Part shown: positions 34,885-43,703 of the stretch, piece by piece
Layout: every line of letters starts with the position of its first letter
Numbering within the stretch: position 1 is the stretch's first letter
NCBI RefSeq assembly: GCF_001642995.1
Contig: NZ_LOHS01000051.1
Span: 1-64,000, forward strand
Direction of reading: 5' to 3'
Length of the DNA: 64,000 bases
Source of the DNA: Streptomyces jeddahensis
Lineage (GTDB): Bacteria > Actinomycetota > Actinomycetes > Streptomycetales > Streptomycetaceae
Notes under the pieces: generated by a model
Database searches by the model: none
What the model was told of the DNA's origin: nothing
Seen by the model: only the letters and a program-made list of their open reading frames with translations
Position numbers and translations under genes: made by a program

Positions 34885-36228
34885 TCAGAGCGTGCTGCCC
34901 GGTAGTTCCACCTTTGCGCCCAGCTCTACGAGCTTCTCCATGAAGTTCTCGTAGCCGCGGTTGATCAGGCCGATGCCGTGGACGCGGGACGTGCCCTGGG
35001 CCGCCAGGGCGGCGATCAGGTACGAGAAGCCGCCGCGCAGGTCGGGAATGATCAGGTCGGCGCCCTGCAGCTTCGTGGGGCCCGAAACGACCGCGGAGTG
35101 AAGGAAGTTGCGCTGGCCGAAGCGGCAGTCCATGCCGCCCAGGCACTCGCGGTAGAGCTGGATGTGCGCGCCCATCTGGTTCAGCGCGGACGTGAAGCCC
35201 AGACGGGACTCGTACACGGTCTCGTGGATGATCGACAGGCCCGTGGCCTGCGTGAGCGCGACGACCAGCGGCTGCTGCCAGTCGGTCTGGAAGCCGGGGT
35301 GCACGTCCGTCTCCAGCGCGATGGACTTCAGCGTGCCGCCCGGGTGCCAGAAGCGGATGCCCTCGTCGTCGATCTCGAAGGCGCCGCCCACCTTCCGGTA
35401 GGTGTTCAGGAAGGTCATCATCGAGCGCTGCTGGGCGCCGCGGACGTAGATGTTGCCCTCGGTCGCGAGCGCGGCGGACGCCCAGGAGGCGGCCTCCAGG
35501 CGGTCGGGGAGCGCGCGGTGCGTGTAGCCGCCGAGCTTGTCGACGCCGGTGATGCGGATCGTCCGGTCGGTGTCCATCGCGATGATCGCGCCCATTTTCT
35601 GCAGGACGCAGATCAGGTCCTCGATCTCCGGCTCGACCGCCGCGTTGGACAGCTCGGTGACGCCCTCGGCGAGGACGGCGGTCAGCAGCACCTGCTCGGT
35701 CGCGCCGACGGACGGGTACGGCAGCCGGATCTTGGTGCCGCGCAGCCGGTGCGGCGCCTCCAGGTACTGGCCGTCCGCGCGCTTCTCGATCCGCGCGCCG
35801 AACTGCCGCAGCACCTCGAAGTGGAAGTCGATCGGCCGGCCGCCGATGTCGCAGCCGCCCAGGCCCGGGATGAACGCGTGCCCGAGGCGGTGCAGCAGCG
35901 GACCGCAGAACAGGATCGGGATGCGCGAGGAGCCCGCGTGCGCGTCGATGTCCGCGACGTTCGCGCTCTCGACGTGCGACGGGTCCATCACCAGTTCGCC
36001 CGGCTCCTCGCCCGGGCGGACGGTCACACCGTGCAGCTGCAGCAGACCGCGTACGACACGGACGTCGCGGATGTCGGGGACGTTGCGCAGCCGGCTCGGA
36101 GCGCTGCCGAGCAGCGCCGCGACCATGGCCTTCGGCACGAGGTTCTTCGCGCCGCGGACACGGATCTCGCCCTCCAGCGGGGTTCCGCCGTGAACAAGCA
36201 GTACGTCGTCAGTGCCGGTGACCGTCAT
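34885..36228 (-). CDS. murA: UDP-N-acetylglucosamine 1-carboxyvinyltransferase MurA
   Basis: 447 aa. It adds enolpyruvate to UDP-GlcNAc, the first committed step of peptidoglycan synthesis. The fosfomycin-sensitive Cys is C126 in LGGCDIGGRPIDFH; LRGAKNLVPKAM-like residues near the N-terminus include the catalytic Lys (VRGAKNLVPK). ATG 36228 (MTVTGTDDVLLVHGG) fits; the frame is open to 36417 but that part is not MurA-like. Monocistronic on the minus strand, convergent with hupA. Confidence 0.94.
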   Translation of the reverse strand: MTVTGTDDVLLVHGGTPLEGEIRVRGAKNLVPKAMVAALLGSAPSRLRNVPDIRDVRVVRGLLQLHGVTVRPGEEPGELVMDPSHVESANVADIDAHAGSSRIPILFCGPLLHRLGHAFIPGLGGCDIGGRPIDFHFEVLRQFGARIEKRADGQYLEAPHRLRGTKIRLPYPSVGATEQVLLTAVLAEGVTELSNAAVEPEIEDLICVLQKMGAIIAMDTDRTIRITGVDKLGGYTHRALPDRLEAASWASAALATEGNIYVRGAQQRSMMTFLNTYRKVGGAFEIDDEGIRFWHPGGTLKSIALETDVHPGFQTDWQQPLVVALTQATGLSIIHETVYESRLGFTSALNQMGAHIQLYRECLGGMDCRFGQRNFLHSAVVSGPTKLQGADLIIPDLRGGFSYLIAALAAQGTSRVHGIGLINRGYENFMEKLVELGAKVELPGSTL

Positions 36229-36515
36229 GAATCTCGCGTTCCGGGTTAAGGGGCAGGGCCGAGGAGAAGCGTAATGGCCGCCCACCCCCCTTCCGTAAGC
36301 CCGAGGACGGCACGAGGGCGTCATGACTTCGCTACAACACGAACCGTGCCCGGGCGGGAACGCCGGGTCACCGGTTCGGGCGCGCTCCGCCCGGTCCGCC
36401 CGTCCGTCGTCCACCACCCCGTAAAGGGGGCGCTACCAGGCCACACCTTCGCTCCGCGGCCGTATTCACTCGGGTAAGGGCATTGGGTGTCCCCGCGCGG
36501 GGAAGATGCGGGATC

Positions 36516-37097
36516 ATGTCTGGCATGACCGAGGTGTCCTCGCTCACAGGGCGGCTGCTCGTGGCCACCCCCGCCCTGGCGGACCCGAACTTCGACCGCG
36601 CGGTGGTGCTCCTCCTCGACCACGACGAGGAGGGCTCGCTCGGCGTCGTCCTCAACCGTCCGACCCCGGTGGACGTCGGCGACATCCTCGAGGGCTGGGG
36701 CGATCTCGCGGGGGAGCCGGGTGTCGTGTTCCAGGGCGGCCCGGTCTCGCTCGATTCGGCGCTCGGCATCGCGGTGATCCCCGGCGGCGCGGCGGGTGAG
36801 ACGGCGCCGCTGGGCTGGCGGCGGGTGCACGGGGCGATCGGGCTCGTCGACCTGGAGGCACCGCCGGAGCTGCTCGCGTCCGTGCTCGGTTCGCTCCGTA
36901 TCTTCGCGGGATACGCCGGCTGGGGCCCCGGTCAGCTCGAGGCGGAACTGGCGGAGGGCGCCTGGTACGTCGTCGAGTCGGAGCCGGGTGACGTGTCGTC
37001 CCCGACGCCGGAGCGGCTCTGGCGCGAGGTGCTGCGACGCCAGCGCAGCGAGCTCGCCATGGTCGCCACCTATCCGGACGACCCGTCGCTCAACTGA
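36516..37097 (+). CDS. YqgE/AlgH family protein
   Basis: 193 aa from ATG 36516 (GGAAG about 12 nt upstream; ATG 36525 is the alternative). The family hallmark is LTGRLLVATPALADPNFDRAVVLLLDHDEEGSLGVVLNRPT, then GGPV and AGYAGWGPGQLEAEL. The biochemical role is unknown; it is a conserved cytosolic protein in most bacteria. It is divergent from murA and 30 bp before the DUF3039 gene. Confidence 0.92.
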   Translation: MSGMTEVSSLTGRLLVATPALADPNFDRAVVLLLDHDEEGSLGVVLNRPTPVDVGDILEGWGDLAGEPGVVFQGGPVSLDSALGIAVIPGGAAGETAPLGWRRVHGAIGLVDLEAPPELLASVLGSLRIFAGYAGWGPGQLEAELAEGAWYVVESEPGDVSSPTPERLWREVLRRQRSELAMVATYPDDPSLN

Positions 37098-37127
37098 TCC
37101 CGGCGCGCTTCAGTACCCTTGGCGTTT

Positions 37128-37418
37128 ATGAGCACTCTTGAGCCCGAGCGCGAGCGCGGAACAGGTACGGGGACCCTCGTAGAGCCGACGCCACAGACGT
37201 CGCACGGTGACGGCGACCACGAGCGCTTCGCCCATTACGTCCAGAAGGACAAGATCATGGCGAGCGCCCTCGACGGCACGCCCGTCGTCGCGCTCTGCGG
37301 CAAGGTGTGGGTGCCCGGGCGCGACCCGAAGAAGTACCCCGTGTGCCCCATGTGCAAGGAGATCTACGAGTCCATGGGTGCCGGCGGCGGAGACAAGGGC
37401 AAGGGCGGCGACAAGTAA
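37128..37418 (+). CDS. DUF3039 family small zinc-binding protein
   Basis: 96 aa, conserved in actinobacteria, function unknown. Key features are HERFAHYVQKDKIMASALDGTPVVALCGKVWVP-type core with C-x15-C-x2-C (CGK ... CPMCKEIYESM), likely a zinc site, and a Gly/Lys-rich tail. ATG 37128 follows a short gap after yqgE, so the two may be co-transcribed; a strong terminator stands downstream. Confidence 0.88.
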   Translation: MSTLEPERERGTGTGTLVEPTPQTSHGDGDHERFAHYVQKDKIMASALDGTPVVALCGKVWVPGRDPKKYPVCPMCKEIYESMGAGGGDKGKGGDK

Positions 37419-37453
37419 GGCCCCTGCCTGACCTGCCCCTGTCTGACCCCTGC

Positions 37454-37511
37454 CCGCAGTCCCTGCGGTGGCCCTCTGATTGGCCCCGCCCCGCAGTCCC
37501 TGCGGTGGCCC
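37454..37511. repeat. Direct repeat of 21 bp (CCGCAGTCCCTGCGGTGGCC core)
   Basis: Copies at 37454-37474 and 37491-37511 are identical over at least 20 bp. Each has a small internal palindrome (CCGCAG...CTGCGG). Confidence 0.75.
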
Positions 37512-37529
37512 CATGGCTGCGATGGTCTG

Positions 37530-37572
37530 AAGGCCCCGGAAACGCGCTCTCTGCGCGCCTCCGGGGCCTTTG
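37530..37572 (+). terminator. Rho-independent terminator before the second sugar operon
   Basis: AAGGCCCCGGA (37530-37540) pairs with TCCGGGGCCTT (37560-37570), followed by TGTG; an inner GCGC stem is also possible. Confidence 0.85.
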
Positions 37573-37613
37573 TGCTGCCCGGGCGTTGCACGGGGTGCTT
37601 CCGGTGGTCACAG

Positions 37614-37629
37614 AGTGGTTGAGACCACT
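37614..37629. promoter_or_regulatory. DasR dre-like operator
   Basis: AGTGGTTGAGACCACT differs at two of 16 positions from the dre consensus as I know it (A[CG]TGGTCTAGACCA[CG]T). It overlaps a second perfect palindrome, GACCACTTGTGGTC (37623-37636). It lies about 95 bp before the binding-protein gene of a GH20-linked importer, as expected for GlcNAc/chitin control by DasR. Confidence 0.7.
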
Positions 37630-37721
37630 TGTGGTCATGTTCATTGAACTCCTAGCCTCCGTTGTGTTGTGCAGAGCGAAACCGCTATTGCATATGCTGC
37701 AACACCTTCGGAGGATGCCCG

Positions 37722-39032
37722 ATGAAGCTCCCTGCCTCTGCCCGAATGACCGCCTCCGTGGCGGCACTTGTCCTCGCCGGGCTCACCGCCACCGCCTGCG
37801 CCCCGGGGACCTCCGACAGCAGCTCGACCACGGACGAGAAGAGCGGCACGCTGCGCGTCTGGCTCTTCCAGGAAGTCAACAACGCGCCGAAGCAGAAGGT
37901 CGTCGACGCCGCCGTCGACGCCTTCGAGAAGGCCCACGCGGGCACGAAGGTCACCGTCGAGTACATCCCCGTCGAGACCCGCGCGGAGAAGATGAAGGCG
38001 GCCTTCAACGACCCGAAGAGCGCCCCCGATGTCGTCGAGTACGGCAACACGGACACCGCCGGTTACGTCCACGACGGTGGACTCGCCGACATCACCGAGG
38101 AGTTCGGGGCCTGGGCCGAGGCGAAGGACACCGACCCGACCGCCAAGGAGGGCGTGACGGTCGACGGGAAGGTCTATGGAGCGCCGTTCTTCGTCGGCGT
38201 CCGGGCCCTCTACTACCGGACCGACATCTTCAAGGAGCTCGGCCTCGACGTGCCCAAGACGCAGGCCGAGTTGGCCGCGACCGCCAAGAAGATCCATAAG
38301 GCGAAGCCGGATCTGTACGGGATGGCGGTGGGCGGCACGTCCACGTACGCCGCGATGCCCTTCGTCTGGGCCAACGGCGGCGAGCTGGCCGTGGAGAAGG
38401 GCGGCGCCTACGAGTCCGCTATCGACAGCGCCGCCTCCCAGAAGGGCATCAAGGCCTACACCTCGCTCTTCGGTGACGACAACTGTCCCGCCGCCAAGTG
38501 CGCGGCCATGACCGGCAACGACGTCGTGACCGCTTTCGCGTCCGGCAAGGCGGCCATGGCGATCGGCGGCGACTTCAACCACGAGGCGGTCGAGGCGGGC
38601 AAGGTCAAGGGCAAGTACGCGGTCGTGCCGCTGCCGGGCGTCAAGGCGGGCGAGATCGCACCGGCCTTCGCGGGCGGCAACAACCTCGGCGTACTGAAGA
38701 GCACGTCGCACCGCACGCTCGCGGTCGAGTTCATGGAGCAGCTGGCGGGCAAGGAGAGCCAGGAGAAGCTCTTCGACGCGATGGGCTTCCTGCCGACCTA
38801 CACGGACGTGCGCAACACCGTTGCCCAGAAGGAACCTTTCGTCGAGCCCTTCATCAAGACCCTGGACGCGGGCACCAAGTTCGTCCCCGCCTCGCCGGCC
38901 TGGGCGCAGATCGATGCGTCCCTGGTGCTGCCGAACATGTTCCAGGAGGTCATCACCGGCCGTAAGGACGTGGCGGCTGCCTCGGGCGACGCGGCGAAGA
39001 AGATGGACGACGCGTTTGGTTCCGTCGGATGA
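37722..39032 (+). CDS. Sugar-binding lipoprotein, probable chito-oligosaccharide importer
   Basis: 436 aa. Lipobox LTATAC (Cys about 26) at the end of a signal peptide, then a family-1 solute-binding fold (TLRVWLFQEVNNAPKQKVVDAAV near the start). ATG 37722 has GGAGG 9 nt upstream. First gene of the operon binding protein-permease-permease-GH20; substrate inferred from the hexosaminidase and the dre-like site to be N-acetylglucosamine oligomers such as chitobiose. No ATPase gene; MsiK-type sharing is expected. Confidence 0.9.
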   Translation: MKLPASARMTASVAALVLAGLTATACAPGTSDSSSTTDEKSGTLRVWLFQEVNNAPKQKVVDAAVDAFEKAHAGTKVTVEYIPVETRAEKMKAAFNDPKSAPDVVEYGNTDTAGYVHDGGLADITEEFGAWAEAKDTDPTAKEGVTVDGKVYGAPFFVGVRALYYRTDIFKELGLDVPKTQAELAATAKKIHKAKPDLYGMAVGGTSTYAAMPFVWANGGELAVEKGGAYESAIDSAASQKGIKAYTSLFGDDNCPAAKCAAMTGNDVVTAFASGKAAMAIGGDFNHEAVEAGKVKGKYAVVPLPGVKAGEIAPAFAGGNNLGVLKSTSHRTLAVEFMEQLAGKESQEKLFDAMGFLPTYTDVRNTVAQKEPFVEPFIKTLDAGTKFVPASPAWAQIDASLVLPNMFQEVITGRKDVAAASGDAAKKMDDAFGSVG

Positions 39033-40009
39033 CAGCGCCTACCAGCTCGGGGGGTACGGATCGTGTGCGGCTGCCGGTGGTCCGTGGCTGGTCGCGCAGT
39101 TCCCCGCGCCCCTTGGGGCGGCGTCGGGGCGCGCGGCGTCCAAGCTGGACTCCCTGGTTGTACCTCGCCCCCGCCCTCGTTGTCCTCGCCGGACTGCTGG
39201 TCTACCCGGTCTACCAACTCGGCCTGATCTCCTTCCTGGAGTACACGCAGGCGCAGGTCAGCGGTGGTGAACCGACCACCTTCCAGGGCTTCGGCAACTA
39301 CGCGACGCTGTTCGCGGACGGCCAGTTCTGGCAGGTGCTGCTCACCACGGTGCTGTTCGCGGCCGCCTGCGTCGTGTCGACGCTGGCCGTCGGCTGCGCC
39401 CTCGCTGTGCTGCTCACGCGCGTACGCGCCGTGCCGCGGCTCGCCCTGATGCTGGCCGCGCTGGGCGCCTGGGCGACCCCCGCGATCACCGGCTCGACGG
39501 TGTGGATGTTCCTCTTCGACCCCGACTTCGGGCCCGTCAACAAGGTGTTCGGGCTCGGCGACTTCTCGTGGACGTACGGCCGCTACAGCGCCTTCGCGCT
39601 CGTCCTGCTCGAAGTGGTGTGGTGCTCCTTCCCGTTCGTGATGGTGACCGTCTACGCCGGCATCAAGGCCGTACCCGCAGAGGTGCTCGAGGCCGCCGCG
39701 CTGGACGGTGCGTCGCAGTGGCGCATGTGGCGCTCGGTGCTCGCGCCGATGCTGCGGCCGATCCTCACGGTCGTCACCGTCCAGTCCGTCATCTGGGACT
39801 TCAAGGTGTTCACGCAGATCTACGTGATGACGGGCGGCGGTGGAATCGCCGGCCAGAACCTGGTCCTCAACGTGTACGCGTACCAAAAGGCCTTCGCTTC
39901 CTCGCAGTACAGCCTGGGTTCGGCGATCGGCGTCGTGATGCTGCTGATCCTGCTCGCCGTCACGCTGGTCTATCTGCGGCTGCTGCGCAGGCAGGGGGAG
40001 GAGCTGTGA
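39029..40009 (+). CDS. Sugar ABC transporter permease (MalF type)
   Basis: 326 aa. Start overlaps the binding-protein stop (ATGA). About six helices from residue 43 onward, EAA loop EVLEAAALDGASQWRMWRSV. Residues about 18-37 (VRGWSRSSPRPLGRRRGAR) are encoded by a dispersed Streptomyces repeat that has become part of the cytosolic N-terminus. Confidence 0.92.
   Translation: MTAPTSSGGTDRVRLPVVRGWSRSSPRPLGRRRGARRPSWTPWLYLAPALVVLAGLLVYPVYQLGLISFLEYTQAQVSGGEPTTFQGFGNYATLFADGQFWQVLLTTVLFAAACVVSTLAVGCALAVLLTRVRAVPRLALMLAALGAWATPAITGSTVWMFLFDPDFGPVNKVFGLGDFSWTYGRYSAFALVLLEVVWCSFPFVMVTVYAGIKAVPAEVLEAAALDGASQWRMWRSVLAPMLRPILTVVTVQSVIWDFKVFTQIYVMTGGGGIAGQNLVLNVYAYQKAFASSQYSLGSAIGVVMLLILLAVTLVYLRLLRRQGEEL
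39086..39121. repeat. Dispersed repeat (family 3) inside the permease gene
   Basis: GGCTGGTCGCGCAGTTCCCC followed by GCGCCCCTTGGGGCGG. I recognise this as a frequent Streptomyces intergenic repeat; its end GCGCCCC-TT-GGGGCGG is palindromic. Here it is in frame in a coding sequence. Confidence 0.7.
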
Positions 40010-40011
40010 GC

Positions 40012-40860
40012 ATGACGAGTTTCGTACGGGGTGCGGTGCGGCGGCCCTGGCGGCTTGCGGCCGAGGCGTCGGCACTGCTCATCGCGGTGATCGTGGCGTT
40101 TCCGCTGTACTGGATGGTGCTCAGCGCTTTCAAACCGGCCGGTGAGATCGAGTCGACCGAGCCCCGGCCGTGGACGCTGGACCCGTCCCTGGATTCCTTC
40201 CGGCGCGTCTTCGGGCAGCAGGAATTCGGCCGGTACTTCCTCAACAGCGTGGTCGTCGCGGTGACCGTGGTGGTCGTCTCCGCTCTGATCGCCTTTCTCG
40301 CGGCGACGGCGGTCACGCGATTCCGCTTCCGCTTCCGGACGACGCTGCTGATCATGTTTCTGATCGCGCAGATGGTGCCCGTCGAGGCCCTGACGATCCC
40401 GTTGTTCTTCCTGATGCGGGACTTCGGGCAGCTCAACACGCTGGGCTCGCTGATCCTGCCGCACATCGCCTTCTCGCTGCCGTTCGCGATCTGGATGCTG
40501 CGCGGGTTCGTGAAGGCGGTTCCGGAAGCGCTCGAGGAAGCCGCGTACATCGACGGGGCGAGCCGCACCCGGTTCCTCTGGCAGATCCTTTTCCCGCTGG
40601 TCTTCCCGGGGCTTGTGGCCACCAGCGTCTTCTCGTTCATCTCGACCTGGAACGACTTCCTCTTCGCCAAGTCCTTCATCATCAGCGACACGTCGCAGTC
40701 GACGCTGCCGATGGCCCTGCTCGTCTTCTTCAAGCCCGACGAGAACGACTGGGGCGGGATCATGGCGGCGTCCACGGTGATGACTATTCCGGTACTGGTC
40801 TTCTTCGTGCTCGTGCAGCGGCGGCTCGTGTCGGGCCTCGGCGGAGCGGTGAAGGACTGA
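40012..40860 (+). CDS. Sugar ABC transporter permease (MalG type)
   Basis: 282 aa. ATG 40012 is two bases after the previous stop, with GGGGGAGGAG about 9 nt upstream; GTG 40006 is an alternative. Six helices; EAA loop EALEEAAYIDGASRTRFLWQI. Second transmembrane half of the importer. Confidence 0.92.
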   Translation: MTSFVRGAVRRPWRLAAEASALLIAVIVAFPLYWMVLSAFKPAGEIESTEPRPWTLDPSLDSFRRVFGQQEFGRYFLNSVVVAVTVVVVSALIAFLAATAVTRFRFRFRTTLLIMFLIAQMVPVEALTIPLFFLMRDFGQLNTLGSLILPHIAFSLPFAIWMLRGFVKAVPEALEEAAYIDGASRTRFLWQILFPLVFPGLVATSVFSFISTWNDFLFAKSFIISDTSQSTLPMALLVFFKPDENDWGGIMAASTVMTIPVLVFFVLVQRRLVSGLGGAVKD

Positions 40861-40892
40861 TGACATCCATGACATCCCACAGGAGCATCCGC

Positions 40893-42533
40893 ATGGATCT
40901 GATTCCCGCGCCCGGTCATGTGTCCGGCCATGGCGACGACGTCTTCGTGCTCTGCTCCGAAACCCGCCTGGCCGCGGGCGATGGGGCGGAAGGCACGGAG
41001 CGGTGGCTGCGCTCCGCGCTCGGCGCCGCCACCGGATTTCCGCTGGCAGCGGGCTCGGGCGACAACGGCATCAGGCTGTCCCTGGACCCAGCGGTCACCG
41101 GGGAACTCGGCGCTGAGGGCTACCGCCTGACGGTCTCACCCGACAGCGTGGACCTGGTGGGCGGCGGACCCGCCGGGCTCTTCTGGGGCGCCCAGACCCT
41201 CAGGCAGCTGCTCGGACCCGACGCGTACCGGCGCGCCCCGCTCCCTGGACGGGAGTGGCGGCTGCCGGTCACCCGCATTGAGGACGCCCCCCGCTTCGCC
41301 TGGCGCGGCCTCATGCTCGACGTCTCACGGCATTTCATGCCCAAGGACGGCGTCCTGCGCTACCTCGACCTGCTCGCCGCGCACAAGCTCAACGTCTTCC
41401 ACTTCCATCTCACCGACGACCAGGGCTGGCGCATCGAGATCAAGCGCCACCCGAGGCTGACCGAGACCGGATCGTGGCGCGCGCGCACGAAGATCGGCCA
41501 CCGCGCCTCACCGCTGTGGGAGGAGAAGCCGCACGGCGGCTACTACACGCAGGACGACATCCGCGAGATCGTCGCCTACGCCGCGGAGCGGCATATCACC
41601 GTCGTGCCCGAAATCGACATCCCGGGACACTCGCAGGCCGCCATCGCCGCGTACCCCGAACTCGGCAACACCGACGTCATCGACACCAACTCCCTCTCCG
41701 TCTGGGACACCTGGGGCATCTCCGCCAACGTACTCGCCCCCACTGACACCACCCTCCGCTTCTACGAAGGGGTCTTCGAGGAGCTCCTGGAGCTCTTCCC
41801 GTCCACGTTCGTCCACGTCGGCGGCGACGAGTGCCTCAAGGACCAGTGGAAGCGGTCGCCGGCCGCACAGGCCCGCATCAAGGAACTGGGGCTCGCCGAC
41901 GAGGACGAGCTGCAGTCGTGGTTCATCCGGCACTTCGACAGCTGGCTCGCCGCGCGCGGGCGACGCCTCATCGGGTGGGACGAGATTCTTGAGGGCGGCC
42001 TGGCTCCTGGAGCGGCTGTGTCGTCCTGGCGCGGCTACCAGGGCGGCATCACCGCCGCCCGCGCCGGCCACGACGTCGTCATGTGCCCCGAGCAGCAGGT
42101 CTACCTCGACCACCGCCAGGCGGGCGGCGACGACGAACCGATGCCCATCGGATACGTACGCACCCTCGAGGACGTCTACCGCTTCGAACCCGTACCGCCG
42201 CAGCTCTCACCCGACGAGGCGCGGCACGTCCTCGGCGCCCAGGCCAACGTCTGGACCGAGGTGATGGAGAACCAGGCGCGCGTGGACTACCAGACCTTCC
42301 CTCGTCTGGCCGCCTTCGCCGAGGTCGTTTGGTCCCGGCTGCCCGCCCCGGCCGACCGCGACTTCACGGACTTCGAGCAGCGGATGGCCGCCCACTACCG
42401 GCGGCTCGACGCCCTGGGCGTCGGCTACCGCCCGCCCACCGGCCCCCTGCCGTGGCAGCGCCGCCCGGCCCCCGAGGGAATGACGGCGGCCAGTCTCGGA
42501 CGCCCGATCGAGGGGGCGCCCCCGAACGTGTGA
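40893..42533 (+). CDS. Cytosolic GH20 beta-N-acetylhexosaminidase
   Basis: 546 aa, no signal peptide. It splits GlcNAc from chitobiose or related oligomers. An N-terminal GH20b-like domain (about 1-125) precedes the catalytic barrel. The Asp-Glu pair is D312-E313 in HVGGDECLKDQW; HFHLTDDQGWRIEI and PEIDIPGHSQAA are family motifs, and tryptophans line the pocket (GWDEILEGG, SSWRGYQGG). ATG 40893 has AGGAG 7 nt upstream; ATGs at 40860 (overlapping the permease stop) and 40869 are alternatives. The cytosolic location fits hydrolysis after import by the preceding transporter. Confidence 0.94.
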   Translation: MDLIPAPGHVSGHGDDVFVLCSETRLAAGDGAEGTERWLRSALGAATGFPLAAGSGDNGIRLSLDPAVTGELGAEGYRLTVSPDSVDLVGGGPAGLFWGAQTLRQLLGPDAYRRAPLPGREWRLPVTRIEDAPRFAWRGLMLDVSRHFMPKDGVLRYLDLLAAHKLNVFHFHLTDDQGWRIEIKRHPRLTETGSWRARTKIGHRASPLWEEKPHGGYYTQDDIREIVAYAAERHITVVPEIDIPGHSQAAIAAYPELGNTDVIDTNSLSVWDTWGISANVLAPTDTTLRFYEGVFEELLELFPSTFVHVGGDECLKDQWKRSPAAQARIKELGLADEDELQSWFIRHFDSWLAARGRRLIGWDEILEGGLAPGAAVSSWRGYQGGITAARAGHDVVMCPEQQVYLDHRQAGGDDEPMPIGYVRTLEDVYRFEPVPPQLSPDEARHVLGAQANVWTEVMENQARVDYQTFPRLAAFAEVVWSRLPAPADRDFTDFEQRMAAHYRRLDALGVGYRPPTGPLPWQRRPAPEGMTAASLGRPIEGAPPNV

Positions 42534-42809
42534 GGCGACCCCAGGAGGTTCACCGGCGGCGGCCGCTGCTGGGAGCGTGGGTCCATGACGGAAAATCCAC
42601 CCAAGAGGCATGGAAGGGTGTCAATTCGAGCCGACGGGCGAGGTTGTGCGATATCAGGACCATCGCCTTGACAGAGGAGGAATGACTCCTAGCGGACCCC
42701 CGCGTCGGGCCTGCGGAAAGATGTGCCAGAGTTGCCACGTCCGGCCTGTGAGCACGTACCGTACGGCAACACAGGTGGACCAGGTGGACAGCGGGAAGGG
42801 GCAGCCGGT

Positions 42810-43703
42810 TTGACCACGCACGCACCGCAGGCGGCGCAGTCCGTGACGCTGCCGGGCTCCCTGGACGAGGCCGTGGCGGCCCTGACCGCCATGCCCGCCG
42901 CGGTGCCCGTGGCGGGCGGCACCGACCTGATGGCCGCCGTCAACTCCGGTCTGCTGCGGCCCGCCGCGCTCGTCGGACTCGGCCGGATCAGCGAGATCCG
43001 CGGCTGGCAGTACCAGGACGGTCATGCGCTGCTCGGCGCGGGCCTCACCCACGCGCGCATGGGCCGCCCGGACTTCGCGGCCCTCATCCCCGCCCTCGCC
43101 GCCGCCGCGCGCGCCGCCGGCCCGCCCCAGATCCGCAACGCCGGCACGCTCGGCGGCAACATCGCGACCGCAGCCCCGACCGGCGACGCGCTGCCCGTCC
43201 TGGCCGCCCTGGAAGCCACGCTGATCATCGCGGGCCCGGACGGCGCCCGCCGCGAGCTCCCCGTCTCGCACCTGCTCGCCGGTATGGAGATGCTGCGCGC
43301 GGGCGAACTCATCGGGTACGTGCGCGTGCCGCTCTTGCACGCCCCGCAGGTCTTCCTGAAGGCGACCGGGCGGACGGGGCCCGGGCGCGCGACCGCGTCC
43401 GTCGCCGTGGTCCTCGACCCGGCCAGACGGGGCGTACGGTGCGCCGTGGGCGCCGTCGCACCGATGCCGCTGCGGCCGCTGGAAGCCGAGCAGTGGGTCG
43501 CCTCGCTCATCGACTGGGACGGGGAGCGGGCGCTGGTGCCCGAGGCGCTGACGGCGTTCGGCGAGTACGTCGCCGCCGCGTGCATTCCGGACCCGGCACC
43601 GGCGGAGGACGGCACCCCGCAGCAGTTGCCGCCCGCCGTACTGCACCTGCGGCGTACCGTTGCCGTGCTGGCCCGACGAGCACTGGGGAGGGCGCTGTCG
43701 TGA
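42810..43703 (+). CDS. FAD-binding subunit of a xanthine-dehydrogenase-type molybdenum hydroxylase
   Basis: 297 aa from TTG 42810 (LTTHAPQAAQSVTLPGSL; GGGAAGGGG upstream). The flavin-binding motifs are VPVAGGTDLMAAVNSG and RNAGTLGGNIATAAPTGDALP, and the CO-dehydrogenase flavoprotein C-terminal domain follows. First gene of a tightly overlapped operon (FAD, 2Fe-2S, Mo, small membrane peptide). The 276-bp gap upstream (42534-42809) contains no gene and no certain promoter. Confidence 0.93.
   Translation: MTTHAPQAAQSVTLPGSLDEAVAALTAMPAAVPVAGGTDLMAAVNSGLLRPAALVGLGRISEIRGWQYQDGHALLGAGLTHARMGRPDFAALIPALAAAARAAGPPQIRNAGTLGGNIATAAPTGDALPVLAALEATLIIAGPDGARRELPVSHLLAGMEMLRAGELIGYVRVPLLHAPQVFLKATGRTGPGRATASVAVVLDPARRGVRCAVGAVAPMPLRPLEAEQWVASLIDWDGERALVPEALTAFGEYVAAACIPDPAPAEDGTPQQLPPAVLHLRRTVAVLARRALGRALS

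Noticed and set aside
42534..42809. Hidden small gene between GH20 and the hydroxylase operon
   Set aside because: No frame has a start with RBS and sensible composition; treated as promoter region.
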